The position numbers were made by a program, and so were the translations under genes. From Tetranychus cinnabarinus (taxonomy: Eukaryota; Arthropoda; Arachnida; Trombidiformes; Tetranychidae): DNA of 64,000 nucleotides. The notes below the pieces were generated by a model. It was not told the origin of the DNA. It was given only the letters and a program-made list of their open reading frames with translations, and did no database searches. The stretch spans positions 7,440,001 to 7,504,000 of the forward strand of contig WHVY01000005.1 of NCBI GenBank assembly GCA_022266195.1, in the 5' to 3' direction. This document shows, in pieces, positions 1 to 10,420 of this stretch; the first letter of the stretch is position 1, and every line of letters begins with the position of its first letter.

Positions 1-784
1 TGTTTTCGTGGAGTTGCTAGATTAAAGTGTTTACCAAGGAATGACAACATCACTGGAGTTGGTCGATCGAATGCGCAGTTATTAATCGTGATTGATTGGT
101 CTCGAAGGACCGCATCAATCAATAATTTACCCCATCCTTGTCGTTGCCGAGTTACAAAAAAATCTAATTGGTAGAAATGAACAAGAAGAAATAATTAAAT
201 TTATAGGTAGTTAATAAACAGTTGATGAACAAATACAGAGAGTTAATTGATTTGATCAAAATTTAAAACAATTCACCTAATACTGAGAAACAACGTTCAA
301 CATTGACCAGTTTTTCTCCACGTTGGAGAAATAGATTTCTAAAACCAACCCGAATGAGCCCATTTGCAGTTAATTGCAGATTTTGTTGATTTGAATGAGT
401 ATTTAGCGAATCATTTTTCAGCTGATCAGAATTTGAATTATATTGAACCAAAAAATAGATGAAATCCTTGTGTTTAAAAGGTGAATTTTGACGGAATGAT
501 CCTTGGATGAATCTGGTGTGACATGTTATTGGTTCCTTAAGATTTTGTGCCTCAGCTGATTGCACTCCTAATGTATCAATCCAAGATTTTAATTCTTGCC
601 GAATAGCTTCAATCAATTCCGAACTGGAATCTGTTGATTCTGGATTCTTTTGATCCAATGATGTTGAAGATGACGATAAAGTTGATAATGAAATATTTGA
701 AATACAACTGTTATTATCAATAATATTAACGTTAGATTGATTATCAACTCTAACAATCAGATAATTATCATGATGGTAGGCCAT
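1..784 (-). CDS. ATAT1: alpha-tubulin N-acetyltransferase, 5' part (runs off left edge)
   Basis: The enzyme family acetylates Lys40 of alpha-tubulin in the microtubule lumen, using acetyl-CoA. Exon 1 is 784..277 (169 codons +1 nt; ATG at 784, donor GTGAAT). Exon 2 starts at 163 after ...CCAATTAG and continues past base 1. Joining them restores the family motif VLDFFVTRQRQGWGKLL. Family blocks visible are AEAQNLKEPIT, GLIRVGFRNLFL, the acetyl-CoA loop RQRQGWG and FDRPTPVMLSFLGKHFNL, which contains the catalytic-type Asp. The N-terminus is longer than in vertebrates: about 50 Ser/Asn-rich residues precede the first conserved helix. The position matching the active-site Cys of human ATAT1 (LC-V-LDF) reads Ser (FSVLDF). 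The gene diverges from ZMAT2 with about 450 bp between start codons. Family assignment is firm; the 3' end is missing. Confidence 0.85.
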
Positions 785-1235
785 GATAAGCCATTAAAGC
801 GGATTCAAGTAGAAACAACTTTCAAATGTTAATGAGTTGGTCGAACATAGTAAATCAACTGCTTTTGTTTCAAAAATTAACGATGAAAGCAGATTAACAC
901 AAAGCTACTCAACAGACACAACTCATCTCAAGTGTCAGTAGTGTTTACAATCCAAAAACATATGTGGATCACATGATTTGTGTGAGTAAATTTTATCCTC
1001 ATTCTTTATTTTTCAGTGTTTCATTTAATTTAAAATATCTTTTTATTCTTGAATTAATAAGCCATACAATTTATATTTATAATTGATTAAACAACCATAC
1101 ATTTCGTGCATTCTACACATCAATTTAATTTTCTTCTGTAAGCTTAGTTTTCAGTGTTTGTTTTTGCTTGTCTCATAGATTTCTATTTCCCTTTTTCTAG
1201 ATATCGGAGCAAAGCGGACATAAAACGGCCTAATT
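785..1235. promoter_or_regulatory. divergent intergenic region between ATAT1 and ZMAT2
   Basis: About 450 bp separate the two divergent start codons, so this should contain both promoters and the 5' UTRs (inference). No TATA box can be assigned with confidence. The ZMAT2-proximal part from 1018 onward is repeated almost base for base at 4071 onward, as part of the truncated ZMAT2 copy. Confidence 0.4.
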
Positions 1236-1879
1236 ATGGAAGATAAAGAAACTGTTGGTGAATCACAAGTGATTAGAAAAGATGAAGATAGTCAAGACAG
1301 TAGAGAATCAACGTCATCTTCTAAACCAGCCCAAGGTTGTTTATTTTTTATTGGAATCTTGCCTCTATTGTTTTATTATAATAGATTCTTTTGTTTTTTT
1401 AATCAGCTCCATCGGAACGAAAGAATCTCAAGCCTCGGGAATTCAAACTTGATTTGGAGTCAAGACTCGGCAAAACTGTTGTAATAAGTAAAGCAACTCC
1501 AAGCTCACAGTCAGGAGGTTTCTATTGTGATGTCTGTGACTGTGTTGTTAAAGATTCAATCAACTACTTGGATCATATTAATGGTAAGAAGCATCAGAGA
1601 AATTTAGGAATGAACATGAAAATCGAACGAGCTTCATTGGATCAAGTTAAAGCTCGGATTGAAGCCAAGCTGAGAGAAAAGGAAGAATCTAAAAAAGATT
1701 ACAATATTCAAGAGCGAATGCAAGCTCTAAAGGAGGAAGAAGAGAAACTGCGAGAATATCGAAAAGAAAAAAGGAAAGAGAAGAAATCTAAGAAAAGAGC
1801 TTACGAAGAGGACGAGGAAGAAGACGAAATGGCCAAACTTATGGGATTTAGCAAGTTTAATTCTGGGAAAAAGAAATGA
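1236..1879 (+). CDS. ZMAT2: zinc finger matrin-type protein 2 (Snu23-like spliceosomal protein)
   Basis: ZMAT2/Snu23 is a component of the U4/U6.U5 tri-snRNP and the pre-catalytic spliceosome. Exons are 1236..1335 and 1407..1879 (190 aa; the human protein is about 199). The donor is CCAAG|GTTGTT and the acceptor TTTAATCAG|CTCC, and the join gives APSERKNLKPREFKLDLESRLG. The U1-like C2H2 finger FYCDVCDCVVKDSINYLDH...KKHQRNLGM is intact (Cys-X2-Cys and two His). A charged helix (about 110-165) and the C-terminal MAKLMGFSKF block follow, as in the family. The N-terminus is Ser/Asp/Glu-rich and differs from vertebrates. A polyadenylation-like AATAAA is at 2066-2071. A broken partial copy lies downstream at 4047-4391. 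Confidence 0.93.
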
Positions 1880-2510
1880 CCATTCCATATTATTTCATCG
1901 AATATTATTTCACTGAATGAATTCATACTGCACATACATTCATCCTATCTATTCATGCGACAATGACGAGAGAATTGTCGTGGAAAGAACACTTGACACT
2001 TAAACTCTGATAATCACGTCTTCAATATTTATACTAAGCCATTTGGATGTTTATTAACGTGATATAATAAAACATTTACTGTCGACCGAATTGACTGTGA
2101 ATCCTGTTTTTTGAGTAGATGTTCAAACTTACGAGTTAAGTAAAATCTTTATGGCGTATTAGCCTTTAAGGTTTGGGTCAACTTAAATTCCATCTGAGAA
2201 ATCAATCAGATTTGTTTAATTTTATTTGGTATTTTTTTGTCAGATTAGTTTAATTTTAAAATTTATTAAATCTCTGAATCATGAGATCAAATGAAAGTTT
2301 TATTCGCTTAAGATAAATACTTGTGTATTTGTGAAAACACAAATTCGCTGGTCCGGGAGATTCAAGTAAATTATTAATGTGATGGTGGTTGATGTACCAG
2401 AGTGATTAGATTTACAGTCGAAAGAAAATTATTTAAAGTTATAAGAAAGCGATTGAATGGGTATATATGTTGATCTAGGTGAAAATAGCTGGAGACCAAT
2501 ATATTAACGA
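1880..2510. other. intergenic, no gene seen
   Basis: Sequence between the convergent ZMAT2 gene and the minus-strand gene at 2511. It contains the likely ZMAT2 poly(A) signal near 2066 and AT-rich sequence without a supportable ORF or repeat. Confidence 0.6.
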
Positions 2511-3643
2511 TTAAAGGACAGTGATTTTCTTGGCATTATCGAACTCTTTTTGCATAATCTTCAAACTAGCCTCTCGTTCTGGATAAATATGCTCGATCCG
2601 CAAAGACTTGTGGAAGATTTTAAAGAACGGCCAAAGTCTTTCGGCCAATTGTGGGGTTAAACACTGACACATCCTTAATAACCGATTGTATTGTCCAATC
2701 AAGGCGAGAAATTCCTTTTCTACGTTTTTAAACCAAATACGATTAAAGCCAATATAATTGCGATCACGAATCAACTTGAAGGTTCTATCGCCAATATTAT
2801 CACGAACGTCATTGACAATAAATTCCCAACATTGCTCATATACTGCTCCTGGAGCCTTGAATAATCCTTGGTACTTTATCACTGTTTTTACTATTTGTTT
2901 CTTTATTCTGAAATGAAAACAAAAAGAGGTTAGATGAAAAAATACCTGAAGGCGGTTAATTCAAAATTTCAATTTCGCATCCGATGCTTACCTGACATTG
3001 TTTACCCTAAAAGTTTCAGCCGTGATGTTAGAATTATCAATTATTTTTATAATATCAGGATCAGGAATGTGGGCTTGAGCATATAATTCGACTAACTCTA
3101 CATCGTCTTTGTAATCCTCCAATTCAGCGAAGGTGAGCTCATCTTCATTTATAAAAGGTGGCTCTGGTTCAGTAATAATTTCATTGGGATCCAGAATTTT
3201 CACCCTTACTTTAGAAAAATTTTCGAATTCTGTATCGTCATCGATCCTCACGTACTCGTTTAACGATTTATCATATAACTGAAAGCAGAAGAGAATGAAA
3301 TGAGATGAATGATCTAAAAGTGAAACGAGTAAAAACAATAACATATAGATTACACACTGAAAGGTGAACCATAAATTGAAGAGTGTACTATAATCTTCAC
3401 CCTCTTGAGGTTGATTAAATGGTTGAGGTCTGCCATAAGAAATATTTAATAATTATAAATCAAACTTACCTCAAATATAAAAAATTCTTGACCAAAATCA
3501 TATTTTTTTAGATCAGGATCATTGTCTGTAGCAATGGCTTTAAGGAAATCATCAAAGTTACCGATGACTCGAGCATCATCCAACTTCATTGTCAGCTTAT
3601 AATTGACATCATCGATGTTAATAAGACAATATAGAGTAGTCAT
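2511..3643 (-). CDS. unrecognised 285-aa protein, PB1/ubiquitin-like N-terminus
   Basis: Three exons join cleanly: 3643..3470 (58 codons, donor GAG|GTAAGT), 3278..2992 (acceptor TTTCTGCTTTCAG, donor CAG|GTAAGC) and 2907..2511 (acceptor TTTTCATTTCAG). The total is 285 aa with ATG at 3643. Residues 1-85 (MTTLYCLINIDD...NEYVRIDDDTEFENF...VRVKIL) have the alternating strand pattern and the acidic Y-V-x-I-D-D-D segment seen in PB1/ubiquitin-like beta-grasp domains. This is a fold guess only. Residues 90-130 are acidic. The C-terminal 150 residues are rich in Trp, Phe and charged residues (for example YEQCWEFIVNDVRDNIGD and LAERLWPFFKIFHKSLR). I do not recognise the family. Intact splicing across three exons argues for a real gene. 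Confidence 0.75.
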
Positions 3644-4046
3644 AATTAATGTAGGAAAATTAAAATGTGGTTATAAGATGAATCTGAGTCTTGGTGAAGA
3701 CAGAAGTTATATGTGTAAAAATGTAAACAGAACAAAACCAATATGAAGCTTCAGAGGGAAATTTTCAACTCAGTTTACCATCCAATTTTTTTCTCAATAC
3801 AATCACTTAAAATAAATTTGTAGTCTTAAATGAGATAGTAATACAATAATAAACCTAACATTTAATAATTCACAAGTTAGGTGTTAAATTAATGGCACAT
3901 TTTAAAATCAGTGTTTACCACATGAAGACTGGAACCTTGTCAACACTGTCAAACAGGTTGAAAAAGAGATCATGATACAGCCCCTCACCAACCTTCTTAA
4001 ATTATAAGCGGCTTTGAAAGGAAAATATGGGCAAATTCAGGACAGC
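3644..4046. other. intergenic, no gene seen
   Basis: AT-rich spacer upstream of the unrecognised minus-strand gene; it should carry that gene's promoter. The last bases (about 4020-4046) weakly resemble ZMAT2 exon 2 just upstream of the clear duplicate. Confidence 0.4.
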
Positions 4047-4391
4047 GAAAATCGAACGAGTTTCATTGGAGTTTCATTTAATTTAAAATATCTTTTTATT
4101 CTTGAATTGATAAGCCCTACAATTTATATTTATAATTGATTAAACAACCATACATTTCGTGCATTCTACACATCAATTTAATTTTCTTCTTTAAGCTTAG
4201 TTTTCAGTGTTTGTTTTTGCTTGTCTCATAGATTTCTATTTCCCTTTTTCTAGATATCGGAGCAAAGCAGACATAAAACGGCCTAATTACGGAAGATAAA
4301 GAAACTGTTGGTGAATCACAAGTGATTAGAAAAGATGAAGATAGTCAAGACAGTAGAGAATCAACGTCATCTTCTAAACCAGCCCAAGGTT
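4047..4391 (+). pseudogene. scrambled, truncated copy of ZMAT2
   Basis: Bases 4071-4391 repeat 1018-1339 with only scattered differences. They cover the ZMAT2 5' flank, the 5' UTR and all of exon 1, and stop within a few bases of the exon 1 donor. The start codon ATG is changed to ACG (4289-4291). Immediately upstream, 4047-4070 repeats 24 bp of ZMAT2 exon 2 (1618-1641, one mismatch), placed before instead of after the promoter segment. That order fits a head-to-tail duplication followed by deletion, or a circularised intermediate. With no start codon and no zinc finger it cannot encode ZMAT2. The promoter segment could still transcribe downstream sequence. Confidence 0.9.
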
Positions 4392-4628
4392 CTTATCGGG
4401 TAAGGTTTTACTTTTACGGAGAAAGGCGTCACAAAATGAACATATGAGAAGACATTTAAACACTTATCCAATGGTGGAAGTCCTTTTAATGGTGTTTTCG
4501 GTGAACACTGAAATATAAGAGAAATAAATAATTAAAACATGAAATAGACAAATAGATGGAACCAGAAAACCAGAAAATAGAACCAGATAATCACTTGTAA
4601 GGGTTAAAGGATACGATAAGGGTTAGCC

Positions 4629-5398
4629 ATGCTTTTTAGACATTTTAGTCGAGTAAATGTAAGCTTAATCAATAGTGATGTGGGACCAAAATTTTTTACT
4701 ACATCAACACCTTTCAATTTTTATCAAAAAATGACTTTACCTGAAGATGAGGAACCTGGAATTACCTTCGCCAAAAGCTTCAAACTTCTTCCAGATGGTG
4801 AAGAATATAACTGTTTAAAGACGGGTCTCACTAAAAAACCAAAGACGACCAAATAACCAAAATGTACCAAAACAAGGTAAATCTTTCGATTTATGATTTG
4901 GGACTTTAGGGGGTTTGTAGGGACACAAAAACTGAGTCCATTAGTGCTATCAAAAAATTTCTGTGATGGACAGTTTTCGAGAAAATTGAAGTTGAAGTTG
5001 CAACCACGAAAGCCTGTTTTTCACTTATCTAACCAGATTTTTTCATCAAAATCATGTTATTCCACGAGTTTTATCGATAAAAAATGGTTTCAGGCCCATT
5101 CTAAAACACTATTCCAATAACATGATTTTGATGAAAGAGTAATGTTGGAAGACTATTGTCGAATGAAGAAGATGGAATCTGGATAGTTGGTGGCTTAGAG
5201 AGAGAAAGTAGAAAATGTTTCCTCGAATTAGTGGAAAAAAGAAACAAGCAAACACTTAATGAACTTATTAAATTCTGGGTAAAAACTGAAACTTACATCA
5301 TGACTGACTGTTGGGGAGGCTATTTGGACCTTTCAAAAATTGGTTATCAACATGGACAGGTGAACCACTCAAAAAATTATTTAATTATTCTAGCATAA
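4629..5398 (+). pseudogene. decayed Merlin (IS1016/IS1595-like) transposase
   Basis: The segment 5159-5398 translates as GIWIVGGLERESRKCFLELV...TYIMTDCWGGYLDL...GYQHGQVNHSKNY. This is the hallmark of Merlin/IS1016-type DDE transposases: a W-V-x-GG-x-ER motif, the second Asp in TDCWGGY, and VNHS. Upstream pieces in other frames (4629-4856 and 4893-5120) are compatible with the element's N-terminal region but lack the first catalytic Asp, and the frames are broken. After VNHSKNY the frame stops, and the third catalytic residue is absent. The element is inactive. I could not define terminal repeats. Confidence 0.7.
5041..5136. repeat. 21-bp perfect inverted repeat (hairpin)
   Basis: The arm TTTCATCAAAATCATGTTATT (5041-5061) is perfectly reverse-complementary to 5116-5136, with a 54-bp loop. 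It lies inside the decayed Merlin region, just upstream of the conserved DDE block. Confidence 0.85.
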
Positions 5399-5695
5399 TT
5401 AAAATTTTCTTCAGCATTTAATCTCCGTGGTAAGGGTACTTTTACAGTTTTGTGCATTTTAAAGGATTTTTATAAAAAATCCAATTGAAAAACACATAGA
5501 AAATTGCCTAGAAAGGATAATTTCATGAGCGATCAAACAGAATAATCAAATAATAGTAGTAATTAGAATTTCTAGATTTTTATCAGTGATTATATGGGAA
5601 TTGAGCTTTCGATTGATAACAATTTCGCTCAATTGTGAATCGTACATCATTTTTAATCAACAATTTAAATTGAAAATTAAAATTTCCAACTTGAA

Positions 5696-6084
5696 AAGGG
5701 ATGCATGGTTGGTGCTACGACAAACTTGAAATTTTTTTGGGCTTAAAATATTCTAATGGGTCAGATATGACCCTTTGTAAAGCCTTTCGTTTCGGAAATT
5801 CTCCATTTCAAAGTTACAGGGTGTCAAAGTTGTTTTTACGTAGGTTAATATGCTTAATGCCAGTAATGTTGATCTATGATAAAATGGTAAAATATGTTTT
5901 TCAACAAATCCATATTGCTTTCAATAGTCTTAAACTATGCAAAATTGAAACTCTGACACCCTGTAACTTTGAAATGGAGAATTTCCGAAACGAAAGGCTT
6001 TACAAAGGGTCATATCTGACCCATTAGAATATTTTAAGCCCAAAAAAATTTCAAGTTTGTCGTAGCACCAACCATGCATCCCTT
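5696..6084. mobile_element. fold-back / long-TIR non-autonomous element, about 390 bp
   Basis: Two arms of about 130 bp (5698-5828 and 5952-6082) are near-perfect reverse complements. They start AAGGGATGCATGGTTGGTGC and end in its complement. The spacer of about 120 bp has no transposase. High arm identity implies recent insertion or gene conversion. I see no clear TSD, so the superfamily is unassigned. It lies about 200 bp upstream of the BOP1 start. Confidence 0.85.
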
Positions 6085-6288
6085 GTGAGAAGTGAGATCA
6101 TAACTTTAAAAATGTGAACTTTACCTGATAGATGGAGCTTGGCGCAAATCATATGCTTGGAAACGGTGTGTTTACCACGTGAAACATGAAGCTGTGAAAT
6201 TTTTAACTTGTTATGGTTAGATTATCAAATTTTTATAAGTACGATTATTTTGGTTATTTTTCAAAAATCATTTGCTATATTCACCAAC

Positions 6289-8606
6289 ATGGATATTGAA
6301 TTAAAAGCTGACGAAATGTATGTTGTACCTGCGGTTATCTTTATATTGGTTATGTAATAATATAATATAATATGGGTATGTTATTTAATGATATTTTTTC
6401 TCATTTCAGTAAATTCCCCAATGATCAGGGGCGACAAGTAAATGTTACAAACTTGACTGTTGATAGAATGGAAGTTGATTCTTCTGACGAAGAAGATATT
6501 CGAAATACTGTTGGAAACATTCCCATCGAATGGTATGCAGATTATGACCACATTGGCTATGATTGGGATGGTAAAAAAATTATGAAAGTTGAAGGCGATG
6601 ATGGAGAAGTTGAGGATTTTCTTAATAAAATGGAAGATCCTTATTATTGGAGAACGGTTACTGACAAATCTACTGGAAGAAAAATTATATTGACAGACAA
6701 AGACATTGACCTTATCCAACGAATAAGAAGAGGAGATGTCCCTGATCCAAATTTTAATCCATACCCTGAACATATCGACACATTTTCACATGAAAAGTCA
6801 ATTCATCCGGTTATTGAATATAATTTACGCAAGGCGGAATTCCGTGCATCCATTAGCGAGAAACGTTTAATCAGCAAATATGTATCTAAAATTAAGAATG
6901 CCAAAAGACTCGGTTTGCTCAAACAACATAAAAAGAAAGATGATGAACGATTTTCATTCAATTATGATCTATGGAAAAAAGAAGGTGAAATTGATCATAA
7001 AAGACATAAAAGACATATCCCAGCTCCTAAATTATTGCCTCCAGGTCATGAAGAATCATATAATCCACCACCAGAATATTTGTTTGATGAAGAGGAACTT
7101 GAAAAATGGAAAGAGTCTGAACCAGACGAAAGAAAAATTAATTTCATTCCTCAAAAGTTCGAGCATCTACGACATGTTCCAGGATATGAGAAATTTGTGA
7201 AAGAACGTTTTGACCGTTGTCAGGATCTTTATCTTTGTCCTCGAATGCGTAAAAATAGAGTCCAAGTTGATCCGGAAGATTTAATTCCAAATTTACCCAA
7301 ACCCAAAGATCTTTATCCCTTTCCTTGTTTATTATCACTTGTTTACAATGGACATACAGATAAAGTTCGCTCTGTTGATGTTGAACCTGAAGGACAGTTC
7401 ATTGTTTCTGGAGGTGATGATTCAACTTGTCGCATTTGGGAAGTCATAACAGGACGATGTTTCAGGACAATTCAACTTGACCAACCTATAAAGTCCGTTG
7501 AATGGTGTCCTGTCAAATCAAAATCACTCATAATAGTTGCTTCATGGACAAATGTTTATATCATAAATCCGGACATAGGCAATAAATCAATTAGTCTTGA
7601 AACAGATAAATTATTACAGGAACTTGTTGAAAAACAAAAAGAAGAAACTGAAGCTTTGGGAACTAAAACAGCTAGTTATATTGAATGGATTCATGTTACC
7701 AAAGAAAGTGATGAAGATGCCTGGAATCAAGGAATTCGCTGTATAATTAAACACAAATTTGAGGTAACACAAGTTACATGGCATCAAAAGGGTGACTACT
7801 TCGCTAGCGTTGCTCCTAAAGGTGCTAACAAGGCTGTTGTTATTCATCAACTATCTAAGAGCAAATCACAGGTAAATTTATACCATTTTATTCAATATTT
7901 CCATCTGTTCTAATTAACCTCTATTCATATTTTCCATCAGGTACCATTCTCTAAATCAAAAGGAATAGTTTCGTGTGTTAGTTTCCATCCGAACAAACCT
8001 CTATTTTTCGTTGCTACACAGAAGAATGTTCGTATTTATAATCTCGCAAAACAATCGTTGATCAAGAAACTTTACTCGAACAGTAATAGTATTTCAAGCA
8101 TAGCAATTCACCCTGGAGGTAAGTCATTTAGAAATTTTAATGCATTTTATTGTGATACTTTCATTGAATTTTTTGTTATTTCAGGTGACAATGCCATCAT
8201 TGGTTGTTTTGACCTTCGATTGAGTTGGTTTGATTTAGATTTATCTGACAAGCCTTATAAAACGATGAGGTATCATAAGAAAGGAATTAGGAAAGTTGCC
8301 TATCATAAAAAATACCCGCTATTTGCTTCTGTTAGTGATGATGCATCCACAATAGTCTCTCATGGTAGAGTTTATGAGTAAGTAGATCATCATTATTTCA
8401 TTTTGAATATTGGAACGGTCTTTAATTATTTTTCTTTTCTATTTTTTAGTGATCTAAATCAAAATGCATTAATTGTCCCCTTGAAAGTTCTTCGTGGTCA
8501 TCAAATAACTGACGATTTAGGAGTTTTAGATTGTTGTTTCCATCCTAAACATCCTTGGGTCTTCTCCTGTGGAGCCGATGGCACAATAAGATTGTATACT
8601 CACTGA
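6289..8606 (+). CDS. BOP1: ribosome biogenesis protein BOP1 (WD-repeat)
   Basis: BOP1 forms the PeBoW complex with PES1 and WDR12, needed for 5.8S/28S rRNA maturation and 60S assembly in the nucleolus. Exons are 6289..6317, 6410..7871, 7941..8118, 8185..8377 and 8450..8606, all with GT-AG borders and frame continuity (672 aa; human about 746). The short first exon (MDIELKADE) was chosen because its 2-nt overhang fits the next acceptor exactly. BOP1NT is clear: SDEEDIRNTVGNIPIEWY, GYDWDGKKI, DPYYWRTV, HIPAPKLLPPGHEESYNPP and LYLCPRMRKNRVQVDPEDLI. Seven-blade WD40 repeats follow (YNGHTDKVRSVDVEPEGQF, FVATQKNVRIYNL, LSWFDLDLSDKPY, WVFSCGADGTIRLYTH). Its acidic N-terminal extension is short. No defects are seen. 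Confidence 0.95.
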
Positions 8607-9002
8607 TTGAATAACATTGCTGAATAATCCTGAAACTAGATCAAATTGAAAGGATCAAGTAAACGCAAACATTGTTTAAATTAAGACCGACTTAATATTT
8701 CATGTTTGTTACAGTGCATAAGAAACTGTTTTTGTAGAAGAGAGAAAATTAAACACCAATCTTCGAATCTTCAATGAGTTATTTAACTATAGTTTCAATT
8801 TTCAAGTTCTTAATTAACAAACATAAATTCTGTGTGGCAATTTTCATTTTTCAACAACAGCTTCATTTATTAAACCTTATTTGATGAGACAAAAACTCAA
8901 TGGTTTCTTTGCGTTGATCAACTCAATGAAGTAATTTAAAAAAATATTTCATGAATCATGATTTATTAGTTATGAGTTGACTGTCAAAATCAATTCCGAT
9001 AA
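8607..9002. repeat. BOP1 3' flank with diverged copy of the 16.7/18.4-kb repeat
   Basis: From about 8640 to 8900 the sequence resembles the upstream region of PM20D1 (16700-17220) and its duplicate (18450-18660). Shared strings include AAACNTTGTTTAAAT, GTTACAGT, AAGAAACT, AGAAAATTAAACACCA and TTTGATGAGACAAA, in the same order. This looks like an older, third copy of the same unit. Confidence 0.55.
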
Positions 9003-10132
9003 TTAACCTCGAGTTCTCAGATAAAGAATTCTATCTAATGGAACATCTCTTAGAGAACAAGGCGAGACTATATATTGATAAACATTTAACTCTTTGTAAA
9101 TCTCCTCCACGCGAAAATAAAAATTATTGTTTGCGGCAAGACTTGATGTTCTGGAATTAACTTCCTCGTTACGAATAACATCCTTTACCTTGTCGAAGAA
9201 AGTTTTCGTATATTTATATTGACAGACAAACCTGCTGCACACTCCTTCTGGAACCACACTTTCGGGTACAAGAAAATGTCGAGCAGTAATATATTTGGTT
9301 TCATAGTTAGCAGAATGAACCTCAGGTACGAGAATAAAACGGCCATCAGCACGAGTAATTGCATTGCATATTATGTCCTTCTCAAGGTAATCCGGATCAA
9401 TGCCCGATGTAACGTGATTGTAGCTATGAAAAAAATTGATGGACAATTAATATGCTATACTCGTTTATACTAACAAGAATAAGAGTCAAAGTCAATAGAA
9501 AGCTTAGGAAGCTCATTGCACAGCGATGAAAACTCCAGATGCTGTCACTAGTGACTTTGACTCCTAGTATGAGAATCTAAAATATCGATAAATTTTTCAT
9601 TCGATTAAAGAAATAAAAGATTACCTTGTATGGTTGGTTATGGAATGACCTCTTAACCCGTGATCTGGTAAGACTTCAACCAGATAAGTGCATTTTGCAT
9701 ATTTAATTGGTATTTCAGTTAATGCTTCAAGCTATGGATTTGAATGAGAAAGAAATGAGCTATCATTGATAGATTTGATAATAATTGACTTGCCTGTTCA
9801 GATATTTGGAGCTGTTGTTTGTAGCCATATTTATCATCGTCCCAATCAATGACTATGTCATGATATTCACCAAAAAACTTTACTCTAAATGTAGCTAAAT
9901 GAGATGAAAATATTGTATGAATTATCTCATTGCGATAATAAATAAACTTACTTTTATTAGAATCATAATTCTGTTGTTTCATTTTAACAAGTAGCCATTT
10001 TAACATTTTAATCAATTTGTGTTTGAATCGCAGAACGAAAAACACATGAACAGAAAATGAGTTTAACTTAAAGGGAAAGTAAAACTGGCCAGATCGGAAA
10101 AGTTTAGTATTATATTTAAAAGAACCTATCAT
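9003..10132 (-). CDS. unrecognised protein, four exons, one GC-AG intron
   Basis: Exons read on the minus strand: start..9952, 9894..9794, 9731..9625 and 9423..9003. Frames join throughout (for example ...HTR|SYNHVTSGIDPDYLEKD). The intron after 9794 has donor CAG|GCAAGT, a GC-AG intron; the others are GT-AG. The start is uncertain. The frame is open from a TTG at 10162 with ATGs at 10132, 10006 and 9982, and I favour the short start at 9982 (MKQQNYDSNKTTFRVKFFG), giving about 219 aa. The protein is charged, with a compact beta-rich start (FRVKFFGEYHDIVIDWDDDKYGY) and a C-terminal region containing RADGRFILVPEVHSANYETKY. No family recognised, and no signal peptide or membrane segment in the favoured form. 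Confidence 0.65.
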
Positions 10133-10420
10133 TGGGCGAAAACTAATCTCGACCTGGGCCAAAGCGCTTTTTTCAAACCAAAATTCAAAATAAATTGAAA
10201 AAGCTTCAAAATTTGTCCATTTATTTTGACAAAAAATCAGGATGGTCTAGTTGAAATGAGTTAGCATTGATACACTGAATTCAAATGAATCAGAATTGAC
10301 CAACTCTAACTGAAAAAAATTCTTTATTTGTAAGATACCGCTTCTTGTCAACCTTCAACAAAATAGTCGGAATTTTATATTTTTAATTTTTAAATCTACA
10401 TATTTTTTGTTGATTTTATT

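Noticed and set aside
263..784. Stand-alone 173-aa hypothetical ORF
   Set aside because: The frame continues by splicing at 277 into the exon ending at 163, giving ATAT1. It is an exon plus read-through into an intron, not a separate gene.
5701..6027. 108-aa ORF
   Set aside because: It lies almost wholly inside the fold-back element arms and loop. The open frame is a by-product of the palindrome.
10163..10200. Upstream start at 10162 for the 9-10 kb gene
   Set aside because: The codon at 10162 is TTG, not ATG. Residues upstream of the favoured ATG at 9982 look like translated non-coding sequence.
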